Below, in pieces: positions 8,958 through 18,272 of a stretch of 64,000 bases of DNA. The notes under the pieces were generated by a model. It did no database searches. It was not told the origin of the DNA and saw only the letters and a list, made by a program, of their open reading frames with translations. Position 1 is the first letter of the stretch, and each line of letters starts with the position of its first letter. The translations under genes and the position numbers were made by a program. The stretch is from Terrimicrobium sacchariphilum (GTDB lineage: Bacteria; Verrucomicrobiota; Verrucomicrobiia; Chthoniobacterales; Terrimicrobiaceae). The DNA lies in the NCBI RefSeq assembly GCF_001613545.1, contig NZ_BDCO01000002.1, positions 1,116,001-1,180,000 of the forward strand, given 5' to 3'.

Positions 8958-9134
8958 CTCCGTGAATGATTCGCCCGGGAAACAAACCTCTCGATCTCTC
9001 CCGCGCGGAAAGCCGATATTTTCCACAGCCGAAAGCTCTCTGGAGCATCGGTCTTCCCCAACCACAGGAATGCGTGAGCGAATACCCGACCTCGCGCCGA
9101 AAATCTGCCTAATCCCTAACGCACCAGCCCCAGC

Positions 9135-10292
9135 ATGCCATCCCTCATCACTAATCGCCACGGCTCAGCCCGTGTCACCCGCCTCGCTGGGCGCACCTCG
9201 ATCGTCCACCGGGCCAGCTCCTGGGATGCCGCCTACAGTCACCACCCGCAGGTGGCTGCGATTGGCGGTCGCCTTTGGGCAACCTGGTCGCTGGGGCATC
9301 TCCATGAGGACGGGCCTGGGCAGACCATGGTCTATGCGACCTCCGATGATCTCGGCCACACCTGGACGGCCGCGCGGACCCTCGTGCCAGCCGCGCCGGG
9401 TGAGCATGGCCCGACCTGCATCACCTCAGGCGGGTTGCATGTCGGGGAGGACACCATTGCGGCGTATGCGTCCAGTTATGAGATCACTCCTGCGGCGATG
9501 GCGCTGTTCATGGAGTCCGGCCTCAACGGCTGGCACCGGCCGGGCCTCAAGACCGTGCACCGGGTCTACACGGGCGTGCATGTCTCGCGGGACGGCGGGG
9601 CGACCTGGAGCGAGACAGAGAGCAGGCTGCCCGGCTTCATCCCCAACCTGAGTCCCGTGCGTCTGGACTCGGGTCGATTGTTCATGACAGGGCATCTCCG
9701 GCATGCCTGGACCGACGATCCTGCCGGACTTTCCGGCTGGGAAATCGTGGGGCTGCCCGGCCTGCCGGATGGCTTCTTTGAACGGGCGGGCGGGTTTTGC
9801 CCGGTGACGGGTCAGCTTGCGGAACTCGGCATCTGCGAGGGCGCGGTCTATGAAATACCAGGTCAGCCTCTCCGGATGATGCTGCGCTCCAATCGCGCCC
9901 GTCTGGCCGTGGCCGAGAGCCGCGATGATGGCGCGACCTGGAGCGAGCCGCAACTCACGGACTTCACCGATTGCGGCAGCAAGATGCAGTTTGGCCGCCT
10001 GCCCGACGGGAGATATTTCGCCCTCAGCTGCCCGGACCCGAATGTCCCTACGTCCTGCCTGCGCCGCACGCCACTGGTGCTGGCGGTGAGCCGCGATGGC
10101 AATGTCTTTGACCGGCATTTTCTCCTGGGAGATGAGCCGGACGCCCCGCTTCGCTATCCCGGGGCATACAAACACGGTCGCTACGGTTACCCGTACAGCC
10201 TGGTCGTCAGTGATCACCTCGTGGTCATCAACTCGGTCGGCAAGGAAGACATCGAGTGCCACGTCTTCAGCCTTCGCGATCTCGAGGACTAA
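9135..10292 (+). CDS. Exo-sialidase-like BNR-repeat protein
   Basis: Propeller protein of 385 residues. Asp-box motifs SDDLGHTW, SRDGGATW and SRDDGATW mark at least three blades, spaced as in sialidase-like proteins. No signal peptide is visible. A second family member is encoded at 6672-7871, but the two differ in loops and are not close copies. The usual N-terminal RIP arginine motif of sialidases is not recognisable, so the substrate is open. It is followed after 48 bases by the large secreted hydrolase on the same strand, and preceded by the operator-like site at 8942. Confidence 0.7.
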   Translation: MPSLITNRHGSARVTRLAGRTSIVHRASSWDAAYSHHPQVAAIGGRLWATWSLGHLHEDGPGQTMVYATSDDLGHTWTAARTLVPAAPGEHGPTCITSGGLHVGEDTIAAYASSYEITPAAMALFMESGLNGWHRPGLKTVHRVYTGVHVSRDGGATWSETESRLPGFIPNLSPVRLDSGRLFMTGHLRHAWTDDPAGLSGWEIVGLPGLPDGFFERAGGFCPVTGQLAELGICEGAVYEIPGQPLRMMLRSNRARLAVAESRDDGATWSEPQLTDFTDCGSKMQFGRLPDGRYFALSCPDPNVPTSCLRRTPLVLAVSRDGNVFDRHFLLGDEPDAPLRYPGAYKHGRYGYPYSLVVSDHLVVINSVGKEDIECHVFSLRDLED

Positions 10293-10340
10293 TCCTCCCG
10301 ATCAGCAGAACTTTTTCTCTCCACGGAAGAACACTCCCTC

Positions 10341-13300
10341 ATGACAAAGCTCCCTCATTTTCTCGCCACCGCCGCCTGCGGTCTGATCCCGCTGGTCCTC
10401 CACGCCGCCGACCCTGCGGAGAGCATTCCCCGCTCAAAACCCGCCGAGGCGCTGCCCGATGCAGCTGATCTCGTCGCCTGGCCTCTCAGCCCGTACCCGG
10501 TAATCGCCAGTGATTCCGTCGCCAATGCTGCTGCGTGGCTCCTTGACGCCCCGGCCGGGAAGCATGGATTTGTCCATACACGACCCGACGGCCAGCTGGA
10601 GTTTCAGGATGGCACGCCCGTGCGGTTCTGGGGTACGACGACCGTCTTTGGCATGACTCTGCCCGACACGGCGGAGGATATTGGCAGGCTCGCCGACTCC
10701 ATCGCCTCCGCCGGGTACAACATGGTGCGCTTTCACCACAACGACATCCCCCGCCGGGGACTCGGCTATCTCCAGGAAGATCCCAAGAGCAATTCGCTGC
10801 TCCAGCCCAATGAAATGGACAAGCTGGATCGCTTCGCCTCCGAACTCTACAAGCGCGGCGTCTACGTCTACCTCGACTTTGCGGATTTCCGCCCGTTCCT
10901 GCCCGAGGATGGCATGGACGACGGCGAGGCCATGAACCAACTCGAGAACCGGGGTTGGAAAGGAGTATTTCCTCATCCAAAGATCGTGGAGGCGTGGGAG
11001 CGTGCGGTGACGGAGTTCCTCAGCCATGTAAACCCCTACACCGGTCGGAAATGGGGCGAGGAGCCGGGAGTCGGTACGGTCGAGATCATCAATGAAAACG
11101 GACTCTTTTGGGACTGGAACTTCAAGGTGACCGACGGCGTGCGCGCCTGGCACCAGCAGGAATGGAACAACTGGCTGCTCGCCCGGTACAGGAATCGCGA
11201 GACGCTGGATGCGCAGTGGACGGATGCGGCGGGAACGAAGGGACTCTTTGCTGATGAAGATCCAGCGAAGGGAAATGTCTTCGCCCCCAAGTTGGGCCGA
11301 TACCTCGAGTGGGATCGGCCATATCGCTCCAAGACCAAGGGAAGCTCGCGGGTGAACGACTGGTACGCCTTTCTCGCCGACCAGGCGACGGGCTTTTATC
11401 GCGAGGCGGCGAAACACATCCGCAGCCTCGGCTTTCAAGGCGTGATCGTGGGTTCCCACGAGTTGCAGGGGCCGATCAATCAATATGCCGAGGTGCAGGG
11501 CACGGGCACGATCGCCGCCCACCTCTACGCCCATGGCGGCCTGCTGGCCTGGGATGCCCGGCCGGGGGTGCGGGGCGTGGTGATGGATGGCGTCGACGCG
11601 AGTACCAGCAACTGGTTCTCCAACCTCCCGCGCATCAAGGTGCGCGGCGCGCCGGGCATCAATGGCGAGTGGACGGGGCGGAGCCTCACCATGAGCGCGG
11701 ATTGCAACCTCGCCATCGCCGCGATCACCGCGCAGCAAAAGGTGACCCAGAGCCTGCACTTCAGCTTCGGGCATCGCTGGGTGGGCGAGCCGGTGCCGGA
11801 TTACGATTTCTCCTACAAGTGGCAGGAATATAAAAAAGCCATCACCTTCAACTACTCCTCCATGCATGACGTGCCGTGGATGGCGGTCAACCGCATCTGT
11901 GCCGCACTCTTCATCCGGCGCGATTTCCAGAAGAACAAGGCCAAGGCGGATATTGCCTTTTCCTCCGCGGACCTCCGTGAGCAGAATCTCCATGCGCTGG
12001 GCCTGAGCGGAGGCGGCGGCACTATTGGCGACGCGGCGTTGTTTCTCCCGATCCTCCACGAGGTCGAGTGCGTGTTTTTTGACGACGTTTATGAGGGCGA
12101 CGCCGATGTGGTCTTCATGACGGGCCGCACGGCGAGCGGAGATTACCGCAAGGCGAAGCACGCCGTGCTCGTGGGGGACAACCCCTATACCGATCCGCAT
12201 CACAAGTCGCGCGATCTCGGGCTGCCCGCCCGCACCGTGCGTCCTGAGGCCCGGATCGTAAATCTCACGACGCCCACGACATTCACCGTCTCGTGGCCAT
12301 GGCCGGAGAGCAGGCAGCTCACCTTTGACGCGCTGGAGGGCGCTGTCGAGGCGGCCTCCATTCCCGAGGGCGCGAAGCCCATCGGCCTGAGCGCGGACGG
12401 GAAATACACCCTCGGCTGGCTGGATGATCGCTACCTCGTTCTGCCCAACGGACGCGCCTTCCAGGAGAAGATCGCGGATGTCCAGTGGCTCTACCGTCTT
12501 TATCTCGCCGCCTGCCAGCGGTGGAAGATCGACACGGCGGATAATGCGCCCGGAAAGAGCTTCATCCAATCCGACACGCGAGAGCTGACGATCGATTGGG
12601 GGCACGGCACGACGATCGTCGACACGGAGCGCACCCAGGGATTTTCGGGCCTCATGGGCTGGCGGGAAAAGAACACGACCAAAAACCTCGAGGCCGCGAT
12701 CGACCTCCCGTACGGCAATGTCCTCGCCACCAGCACGGACGGCCAGCCGCTCGGCGACTCGCGACGCATCCTGCTCGTGGCGGCGGCGCGAATGCAGAAC
12801 ACCGGCCAGGTGCTCGGTCTCGATGCCAAGGGATTCCCCAACTACACCAGCACAGGCAAGGCTCCGGCTTTGATCGAGGCGCTGCGCGGTCGCGTCAGTC
12901 TCGCCTCCAGCCTGGCACCGAAGCTCAAGGTCTACGCGCTCGATGTGGAAGGCCGCCGCCTCGGCGAGGTGCCCGCGACGGTGCAGGCTGGCAAGCTGAC
13001 CTTTGATCTATCGCCAAAGTGGGGCACGCTCTGGTTTGAAATCGCCACCGCGGATATCAAAGGTCCCGCGGCGCCGGACAAAACCGTGTGGCCGCTGGCG
13101 GAAAAGCCCCGCGCTGCATCGCCGAAGCCCGAGATGATCGCGCTCGCAGATTACTACCGCCTGGTGAATCGCTCGCTGGATCGCGACAAACCGACCGATA
13201 CCAAGGCGGCGCAGCCCATTGCCAGTACCATCGACGGCGCGGTCTTCCAGGCGTTGCCGCAGGGTGGCGCTCCTGCTTCCAGCCAGATCAGCATCCCATT

Positions 13301-13898
13301 CGTGCCGAAGGGCACAGTGACAGCGGACGGAAAACCCGATGAACCGCTGTGGAAGGCAGCGCTCAACATCGACATGAACGAGGACAAGATCCCCGAGTGG
13401 CATTTCTTTGGCACGCACATCGTGGAGGGCAGGCGACTCCATGACGAGGGCGGTCGATTCTGGTTTGTTGCGACCGATGAGGGTCTCGCCGTCACCGCCT
13501 ACATCCGCAAGGGCGAGCCGGGCGTGGTGATGGAAAAGCCGGACTGGTTTCAAAATGACTGCCTGGAGATCCTGATCGATGCCGATGGCAAGGGCGGGAA
13601 GCCCGACAAGCAACTCTTCCTCGCTTATCGTACACCGAAAACCGACCAGGCGTCCGCCAGCGATCCCTCGATCCAGATTGGTCGGGCAGCGGATGAGAGG
13701 GGATACCTCCTCGAGGCGCTCATTCCGTGGCAGGCACTGGGCTTCACCGGGCGACCGACAGGTGAGTTTGGCCTGGAGATGCAAATCGACTTCGCCCGCC
13801 GCGGACTGGGCCGCGCCTTGCAAATGGTCTACGGCACCGGGACCAATGAGGCGTTCATTCAATCCGAGAACTATCTCAAGGCCCGCATCGCTCCCTGA
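10341..13898 (+). CDS. Large secreted clan GH-A-like glycoside hydrolase with CBM9-like C-terminal domain
   Basis: Predicted exported polysaccharide hydrolase of 1185 residues with an N-terminal signal peptide ending HAADPAES. Residues about 85-480 look like a (beta/alpha)8 barrel: FQDGTPVRFWGTTT, YNMVRFHHNDIP (126-137), and VEIINENGLFW, where N251-E252 fit the acid/base pair of clan GH-A. The middle region is probably beta-rich. Residues from about 1010 (FVPKGTVTADGKPDEPLW through WFQNDCLEILIDADG) match the CBM9-like/DOMON sugar-binding fold. The nucleophile is not assigned with certainty. The acetylesterase gene starts 38 bases downstream, which suggests joint action on an acetylated glycan. 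Confidence 0.75.
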   Translation: MTKLPHFLATAACGLIPLVLHAADPAESIPRSKPAEALPDAADLVAWPLSPYPVIASDSVANAAAWLLDAPAGKHGFVHTRPDGQLEFQDGTPVRFWGTTTVFGMTLPDTAEDIGRLADSIASAGYNMVRFHHNDIPRRGLGYLQEDPKSNSLLQPNEMDKLDRFASELYKRGVYVYLDFADFRPFLPEDGMDDGEAMNQLENRGWKGVFPHPKIVEAWERAVTEFLSHVNPYTGRKWGEEPGVGTVEIINENGLFWDWNFKVTDGVRAWHQQEWNNWLLARYRNRETLDAQWTDAAGTKGLFADEDPAKGNVFAPKLGRYLEWDRPYRSKTKGSSRVNDWYAFLADQATGFYREAAKHIRSLGFQGVIVGSHELQGPINQYAEVQGTGTIAAHLYAHGGLLAWDARPGVRGVVMDGVDASTSNWFSNLPRIKVRGAPGINGEWTGRSLTMSADCNLAIAAITAQQKVTQSLHFSFGHRWVGEPVPDYDFSYKWQEYKKAITFNYSSMHDVPWMAVNRICAALFIRRDFQKNKAKADIAFSSADLREQNLHALGLSGGGGTIGDAALFLPILHEVECVFFDDVYEGDADVVFMTGRTASGDYRKAKHAVLVGDNPYTDPHHKSRDLGLPARTVRPEARIVNLTTPTTFTVSWPWPESRQLTFDALEGAVEAASIPEGAKPIGLSADGKYTLGWLDDRYLVLPNGRAFQEKIADVQWLYRLYLAACQRWKIDTADNAPGKSFIQSDTRELTIDWGHGTTIVDTERTQGFSGLMGWREKNTTKNLEAAIDLPYGNVLATSTDGQPLGDSRRILLVAAARMQNTGQVLGLDAKGFPNYTSTGKAPALIEALRGRVSLASSLAPKLKVYALDVEGRRLGEVPATVQAGKLTFDLSPKWGTLWFEIATADIKGPAAPDKTVWPLAEKPRAASPKPEMIALADYYRLVNRSLDRDKPTDTKAAQPIASTIDGAVFQALPQGGAPASSQISIPFVPKGTVTADGKPDEPLWKAALNIDMNEDKIPEWHFFGTHIVEGRRLHDEGGRFWFVATDEGLAVTAYIRKGEPGVVMEKPDWFQNDCLEILIDADGKGGKPDKQLFLAYRTPKTDQASASDPSIQIGRAADERGYLLEALIPWQALGFTGRPTGEFGLEMQIDFARRGLGRALQMVYGTGTNEAFIQSENYLKARIAP

Positions 13899-13936
13899 GT
13901 TGCCACCTACCAACCCTCCTTAGCTAATACGACATC

Positions 13937-15853
13937 ATGACGCTCCGACTCGCCTCCCTGTTTCAAAATCATGCCATCCTGCAACGCGACCAGCCGCTGC
14001 CCGTCTGGGGATGGGCCGAGCCGGGAGCCCTGCTGCGCATCAGCCTCGGCGGTCATGTGGCCGTGACGCAGGCTGGGGCGAGCGGTGACTTTCTCGTGCG
14101 CATGCCTGCACTCCCGGCGGGCGGCCCGCATACGTTGTCGGTGACGATTCCGGCCACGGAAGAAACCCTCGCAGTAAGCGACATCCTGATCGGCGAGGTG
14201 TGGCTCGCCTCCGGCCAGTCGAATATGGAAATGACGCTCGAGGCTTGTCTGCCGGTGTGCGAGACCGATCTGGCGACCGCCGATTTCCCGGAGATCCGAT
14301 TTTTCAACGTGCCAAGGCGCGCGCATCTCGGTCCGGAGCGAACCGTGGAGGGAGAATGGCGGACGCTCAACCCGGCCGTCGCGCGGGAATGCTCGGCGGT
14401 TGGCTTCAGCTTTGCCCGCCGGCTGCATAGCGCCCTGGGCGTTCCTGTGGGCGTGATCTCGTCCTCCTGGGGCGGATCGAACATCAAGAGCTGGCTCAGC
14501 CGTTCCGCCCTGGCGCATAATCCCGCGACCGCACAGTGGCTCGCTGATTTTGAGAAAGTCGCGTGGACGGAAACTCGCTGGGAGGCCATGAGCAATCCCG
14601 ATCCCGACGGACGCGTCTGCAATCTCCCCAAGGACCCAGGCAATACCGGCGTCGAGCGCGGCTGGCATCTGCCGGGCGAGGTGGATTCCGACTGGCAGAG
14701 CATCGACCTGCCTGCGACCTGGCAGTCGGCCGGGCATCCGAATACCGGCGTCTTCTGGTTCCGGCGCGTGATCGAGATCCCTGCATCCTGGCGCGGGCGC
14801 GAGCTCGTGCTCAGCCTCGGAGCAGCCGACAAGCAGGACATCACCTATGTGAACGGCATAGAGGTTGGCCGCATGGGGAAGGATCGCGAGGACGCATATT
14901 GGAATGTGCCGCGCGTCTACCCGGTGCCGGGCCACCTCGTGGAAAGTCCCACGCTGACCATTGCCGTGCGGGTCTATTCCTTTGTCTATGATGGCGGGCT
15001 GAGCGGCCCGGCGGCCTCGATGAAGATTCACCCCGCCGACAGCCCGGCAGACTGTCTGCCTCTGTCCGGCGAATGGCGATGCCATCGTGAGCACGACCTG
15101 GGACTGGTCCTGGAGACGCATTTGATGGGGCAGGGCGAGCGCAATACCCCGCATATCCTCTTTGATAACATGATCCAGCCCCTCATCCCCTACGCCCTTC
15201 GCGGCGCGATCTGGTACCAGGGGGAGTCCAATGCCTCCGAGCATCATACCTATGCGCGATTGCATCGGGATCTGATTCTCGACTGGCGCAGGCAATGGGG
15301 GCTTCCCGGGCTGGCCTTTCACTTTGTCCAACTCCCCGGCTTTAAGACTCCTCAGGACCATGAACCGGAGAGCACATGGGCGCGACTGCGCGAGGCCCAG
15401 GTGGCGGCGCTGTCGCTGCCGGGAGTGGGGATGGCCATCACGCTCGAGCTCGGCGACGCCGACGACATTCACCCAAAAAATAAAATGCCCGTCGGTGAGC
15501 GGTTGGCGCAGTCCGCGCTCTCCATCACGTACGGAACCGGTGCGACGGCCAGCGGGCCGATGGTGGACCATGTGGAGATCACGGGTTCCCGGATCCTCTG
15601 CAGTTTCCGAAATGCAGAGTCCGGACTCGTGACGACGGACAAGACATCGCCGCGCACCTTCTACGTGGCGGGAAGCGATCGCGTCTTTCATCTAGCCGAG
15701 GCCGTTATCGAAGGAAATACCGCATCCGTGAGCTGTCCTGCCGTGAGCGAGCCTGTGGCCGTACGGTACGCCTGGGCTGACAATCCGGCCGCCGCCAATC
15801 TCGCCAGCGGCGAGGGGCTGCCGGCGAGCCCCTTCCGCACCGATACCTGGTAG
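13937..15853 (+). CDS. Sialate O-acetylesterase-like protein, cytoplasmic
   Basis: SASA-domain esterase of 638 residues that removes O-acetyl groups from sugars. It opens directly with the family's LASLFQNHAILQRDQ segment and has no signal peptide. The nucleophile motif GQSNME is at about 93-98, the second block is WYQGESNA, and the distal acid/base block is DADDIHPKNK. A beta-sandwich insertion of about 150 residues sits between the first two blocks. A second, secreted family member is encoded at 22064-24085, so one acts outside and one inside the cell. It is last of the rightward genes and is followed by a strong hairpin. Confidence 0.85.
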   Translation: MTLRLASLFQNHAILQRDQPLPVWGWAEPGALLRISLGGHVAVTQAGASGDFLVRMPALPAGGPHTLSVTIPATEETLAVSDILIGEVWLASGQSNMEMTLEACLPVCETDLATADFPEIRFFNVPRRAHLGPERTVEGEWRTLNPAVARECSAVGFSFARRLHSALGVPVGVISSSWGGSNIKSWLSRSALAHNPATAQWLADFEKVAWTETRWEAMSNPDPDGRVCNLPKDPGNTGVERGWHLPGEVDSDWQSIDLPATWQSAGHPNTGVFWFRRVIEIPASWRGRELVLSLGAADKQDITYVNGIEVGRMGKDREDAYWNVPRVYPVPGHLVESPTLTIAVRVYSFVYDGGLSGPAASMKIHPADSPADCLPLSGEWRCHREHDLGLVLETHLMGQGERNTPHILFDNMIQPLIPYALRGAIWYQGESNASEHHTYARLHRDLILDWRRQWGLPGLAFHFVQLPGFKTPQDHEPESTWARLREAQVAALSLPGVGMAITLELGDADDIHPKNKMPVGERLAQSALSITYGTGATASGPMVDHVEITGSRILCSFRNAESGLVTTDKTSPRTFYVAGSDRVFHLAEAVIEGNTASVSCPAVSEPVAVRYAWADNPAAANLASGEGLPASPFRTDTW

Positions 15854-15912
15854 GAGGTTCGGAGGGCGGAGGGAATGAGGGCTCCCTCTCATCGCCTTCC
15901 CTGACAAAAAGA

Positions 15913-15942
15913 CAGCTGCCAGATCTTTCAACCTGGCAGCTG
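15913..15942. terminator. Bidirectional terminator between convergent genes
   Basis: Perfect 10-bp stem CAGCTGCCAG / CTGGCAGCTG with a 10-nt loop. An A-run precedes it (a T-run on the minus strand) and AATTT follows. It lies between the convergent esterase gene and the PEP-CTERM gene. Confidence 0.75.
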
Positions 15943-15997
15943 CAATTTCCCCCAAAGACTCTTGCGCTCTCCGGGGAAGGCGCGACTGTTTCCTGCC

Positions 15998-17932
15998 TTA
16001 AGAATTGCGACGGCGGAAGACCAGCAAACCAAGCAGGCTGAAGCCCACGAGCGCCACGGTGCCGGGCTCCGGCACGGCGGTGAGGGTCAGCACGCCGGTC
16101 GAGTAGTCAAACGTTCCCGCAGCCTCGGCCTGGGAGAAGGTAATGCTGCTGAAGGTTCCGGTTTGCGTGCTGAATCCGGTGAACAACTGATACGAACCCA
16201 CCTGGGTGGCTAGCGAAACGTCGATCACGAGCGCACCGCCGTAGGTCAGGGACAGCCCCGTGCCCGAGAGGGAGATCTGGTCAAATCCGGAACCCGCACC
16301 CAGCGTGCTGTTGACCAGCTCCATCGTCGTGGTGGAGGTCGAAGCGAGCGAAAGGTTGCCGCCAATGGTGACGATACCCGCACTGTTTCCCGGAGCGAGA
16401 TTGCCGCTCACTGTCAGCGTCTTTCCGGACGCCAGGAGGACGCTGCCGTAACCGGAAAGCGTCTGGGACGCGCCGATCGTATATCCGCTCGTCTTCGACG
16501 TGACATCCAGCGTGCCCTGAGAGTCGCTGGTGCCGAGGTTGATGCCCGAGCTGTTGGAGATCGTGCCACTAGCCATCAGGATCAACGTACCGGCGGAGAT
16601 GGTGGTGGCACCAGTGTAGGTATTGGCGCCGCCGAGCGTCTGCGATCCAGAGCCGGTCTTAGTGAAGCTCATGCCGGTCGCGCCATCGGCGATCACTCCC
16701 GTGTAGGAGTAGGATTTTCCGGTGCCGGTATTCAGCGTGATCGCGGTCAGACTGCCCGTATAACCCGAGTTGATTACTGTGGCCAGGGCGGTGCCGCCAG
16801 TGAGACCTCCGAATGTCGATGTCGTGATTCCGGAGAGGTTGATCTTTCCTGGACCAGTGGTGTCGATGGCGCTATTCTGCAAGGCCAGACTGTTTCCGAG
16901 AACCAACACGCCCGTGTTCACCTTGGTCGCGCCGGAGAAGGTATTGGCTCCATCAAGGCGCAACTGAGCGTTTCCAGCCTTGATCAGCCCATAGCCATTT
17001 CCCCCATCTCCGATGGCTCCTCCGACCGTAAGAGTCCGTGCGGAGTTTGTCGATGTCGTCGTGACTGTGCGAGTAGCGGACAGCGTCACATCGCCCGTGC
17101 CAAGGTTCAGGTCGCTTCCGCTGGCCCCGGCAGCTCCGAACGTGAAGTCGGCGTTCCAAGCCTGGGCATTGTTCGTGGTAAGCGTGCGAGCAGATCCATA
17201 GCCATTTGTAATGGTGCCTCCATTGATCGTGAAGGTGCCGGTTCCCAAAGCGGTAAGAGAGTTTCCGAATTCCAGAGTACCCGCGTTAAGAGTTACACCT
17301 CCAGAAAAGCCGCTAGTACCTCCGCCAAGATAAAGCTTCAACGTTCCACTTCCGTTCTTGACCAAAGAAACGGCATCGGCCGAACCGTTATTGATTCTGC
17401 CCGTCAAGGATATGACGCCCTGGGCGCTGGTGTTATCCACGGTAATCACCTTTGTCCCGGCATTTCCTCCCTGGAACGCGGAGCCAATCGTAAAAGCCTT
17501 GGTCGAGGCATTCGTGATAACCAGAGAGCTGGCATTGATTCCGATGGGAACGTTGGTGATAGTATCGCCATTGCTCGTGCTTGTCTGATTGATCTGGGCT
17601 GCACTTGCGCCATTGTTGAAATACAATGCCGTATTGCCTGACAGACTAAAGGAATTCGTCCCGTTGGTATCACCAATATTCAAAACGCCGATTATTTTGT
17701 TGGTTCCATCTACAGTAACTGTCTGATTTGCAGTGAGGTCGTAGGTGAAGGAGGCGACATCACCGATGGAAGATCCCGGGATCGTGTTGTTTAGCCAGTT
17801 TGAGGCGGTTGTCCAGTTGCCGGTGGCATCGACATTCCACGTGCCATTGGCTGCCTGACTGATTGGCGAGGAACTGACAAGCGCGGCCAGCGCGGCCAGC
17901 GGGAGCGCGGATCGTGACAAGATTCTTTTCAT
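15998..17932 (-). CDS. PEP-CTERM surface protein with many autotransporter-type beta-strand repeats
   Basis: Exported surface protein of about 644 residues. The signal peptide begins MKRILSRSALPLAALAALV and ends SQAANG. The body contains repeated autotransporter-associated beta-strand units (for example GSGTLKLYLGG, GANTFSGATKVNTG, GANTYTGATTISAG), predicting a long beta-helix. The C terminus reads VPEPGTVALVGFSLLGLLVF then RRR, a PEP-CTERM anchor. Start ATG 17932 is preferred over the longer frame because it places the basic n-region correctly. Composition is rich in T, S, G and N, as usual for this class. An operator-like TTTTGTTTGAACAATA site lies about 160 bp upstream. Confidence 0.85.
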   Translation of the reverse strand: MKRILSRSALPLAALAALVSSSPISQAANGTWNVDATGNWTTASNWLNNTIPGSSIGDVASFTYDLTANQTVTVDGTNKIIGVLNIGDTNGTNSFSLSGNTALYFNNGASAAQINQTSTSNGDTITNVPIGINASSLVITNASTKAFTIGSAFQGGNAGTKVITVDNTSAQGVISLTGRINNGSADAVSLVKNGSGTLKLYLGGGTSGFSGGVTLNAGTLEFGNSLTALGTGTFTINGGTITNGYGSARTLTTNNAQAWNADFTFGAAGASGSDLNLGTGDVTLSATRTVTTTSTNSARTLTVGGAIGDGGNGYGLIKAGNAQLRLDGANTFSGATKVNTGVLVLGNSLALQNSAIDTTGPGKINLSGITTSTFGGLTGGTALATVINSGYTGSLTAITLNTGTGKSYSYTGVIADGATGMSFTKTGSGSQTLGGANTYTGATTISAGTLILMASGTISNSSGINLGTSDSQGTLDVTSKTSGYTIGASQTLSGYGSVLLASGKTLTVSGNLAPGNSAGIVTIGGNLSLASTSTTTMELVNSTLGAGSGFDQISLSGTGLSLTYGGALVIDVSLATQVGSYQLFTGFSTQTGTFSSITFSQAEAAGTFDYSTGVLTLTAVPEPGTVALVGFSLLGLLVFRRRNS

Positions 17933-18092
17933 GGATGCTGGTGATTTTCGGGGTGAGGGAAACGGAGTTTCGAAAAGTGCGAGCGAGGATTTCATGCAGC
18001 GGGGTGGGGGTAGAGTTTCGCTTCGAATTTAATTAGCACCCGCCCAATTCCATCAAAAGGGAATAGCCTCCATATGCCCCAGATTTACACCG

Positions 18093-18108
18093 TTTTGTTT
18101 GAACAATA
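18093..18108 (+). promoter_or_regulatory. Operator-like site, TTTGTTT family
   Basis: TTTTGTTTGAACAATA: TTGTT and AACAA arms around a central TG. It shares its first 14 bases with the site at 36534-36549 and sits upstream of the PEP-CTERM gene. Confidence 0.4.
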
Positions 18109-18210
18109 CGCGACGCGTGCACCCGGCGACAGGGAGTCCATCTTCGAACCTGCATGGAAACAGGCTTCCGTAGCTTTGGGCTTGTTTGCACGGAGTGTGG
18201 AAAACGCAAA

Positions 18211-18245
18211 ACGCCCGGACGTCATCATATGCGACGTCCGGGCGT
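18211..18245 (-). terminator. Strong intrinsic terminator of the leftward 18-25 kb operon
   Basis: Perfect 13-bp stem ACGCCCGGACGTC / GACGTCCGGGCGT with a 9-nt loop. On the minus strand it is followed by TTTTGCGTTTT. It begins 28 bases after the stop codon of the GH74-like gene. Confidence 0.85.
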
Positions 18246-18272
18246 GCTAATGGTTTTTGCTAGCCTATCTCG

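Larger units (their letters stand above)
17933..18272. other. Gene-free stretch with operator-like site and terminator
   Basis: No credible gene. It contains the leader of the PEP-CTERM gene, the TTTTGTTTGAACAATA site at 18093-18108, and the terminator hairpin at 18211-18245 that ends the upstream leftward operon. Confidence 0.5.

Noticed and set aside
10434-12605. Minus-strand open frame of over 700 codons under the GH-A-like hydrolase
   Set aside because: Antisense artefact: composition is arginine, histidine and glycine rich, while the plus strand has a signal peptide, the NE motif and a CBM9-like tail.
13907-15691. Minus-strand open frame of almost 600 codons opposite the acetylesterase gene
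   Set aside because: The plus strand carries all SASA blocks; the antisense product is low-information.
17881-17899. Tandem CGCGGCCAG repeat
   Set aside because: Only two copies, inside the alanine-rich signal peptide coding region of a PEP-CTERM gene; explained by codon repetition.
15998-17932. Repetitive sequence that might be a CRISPR-like or satellite array
   Set aside because: The repeats are degenerate beta-strand codon patterns within one long reading frame, not exact spaced repeats.
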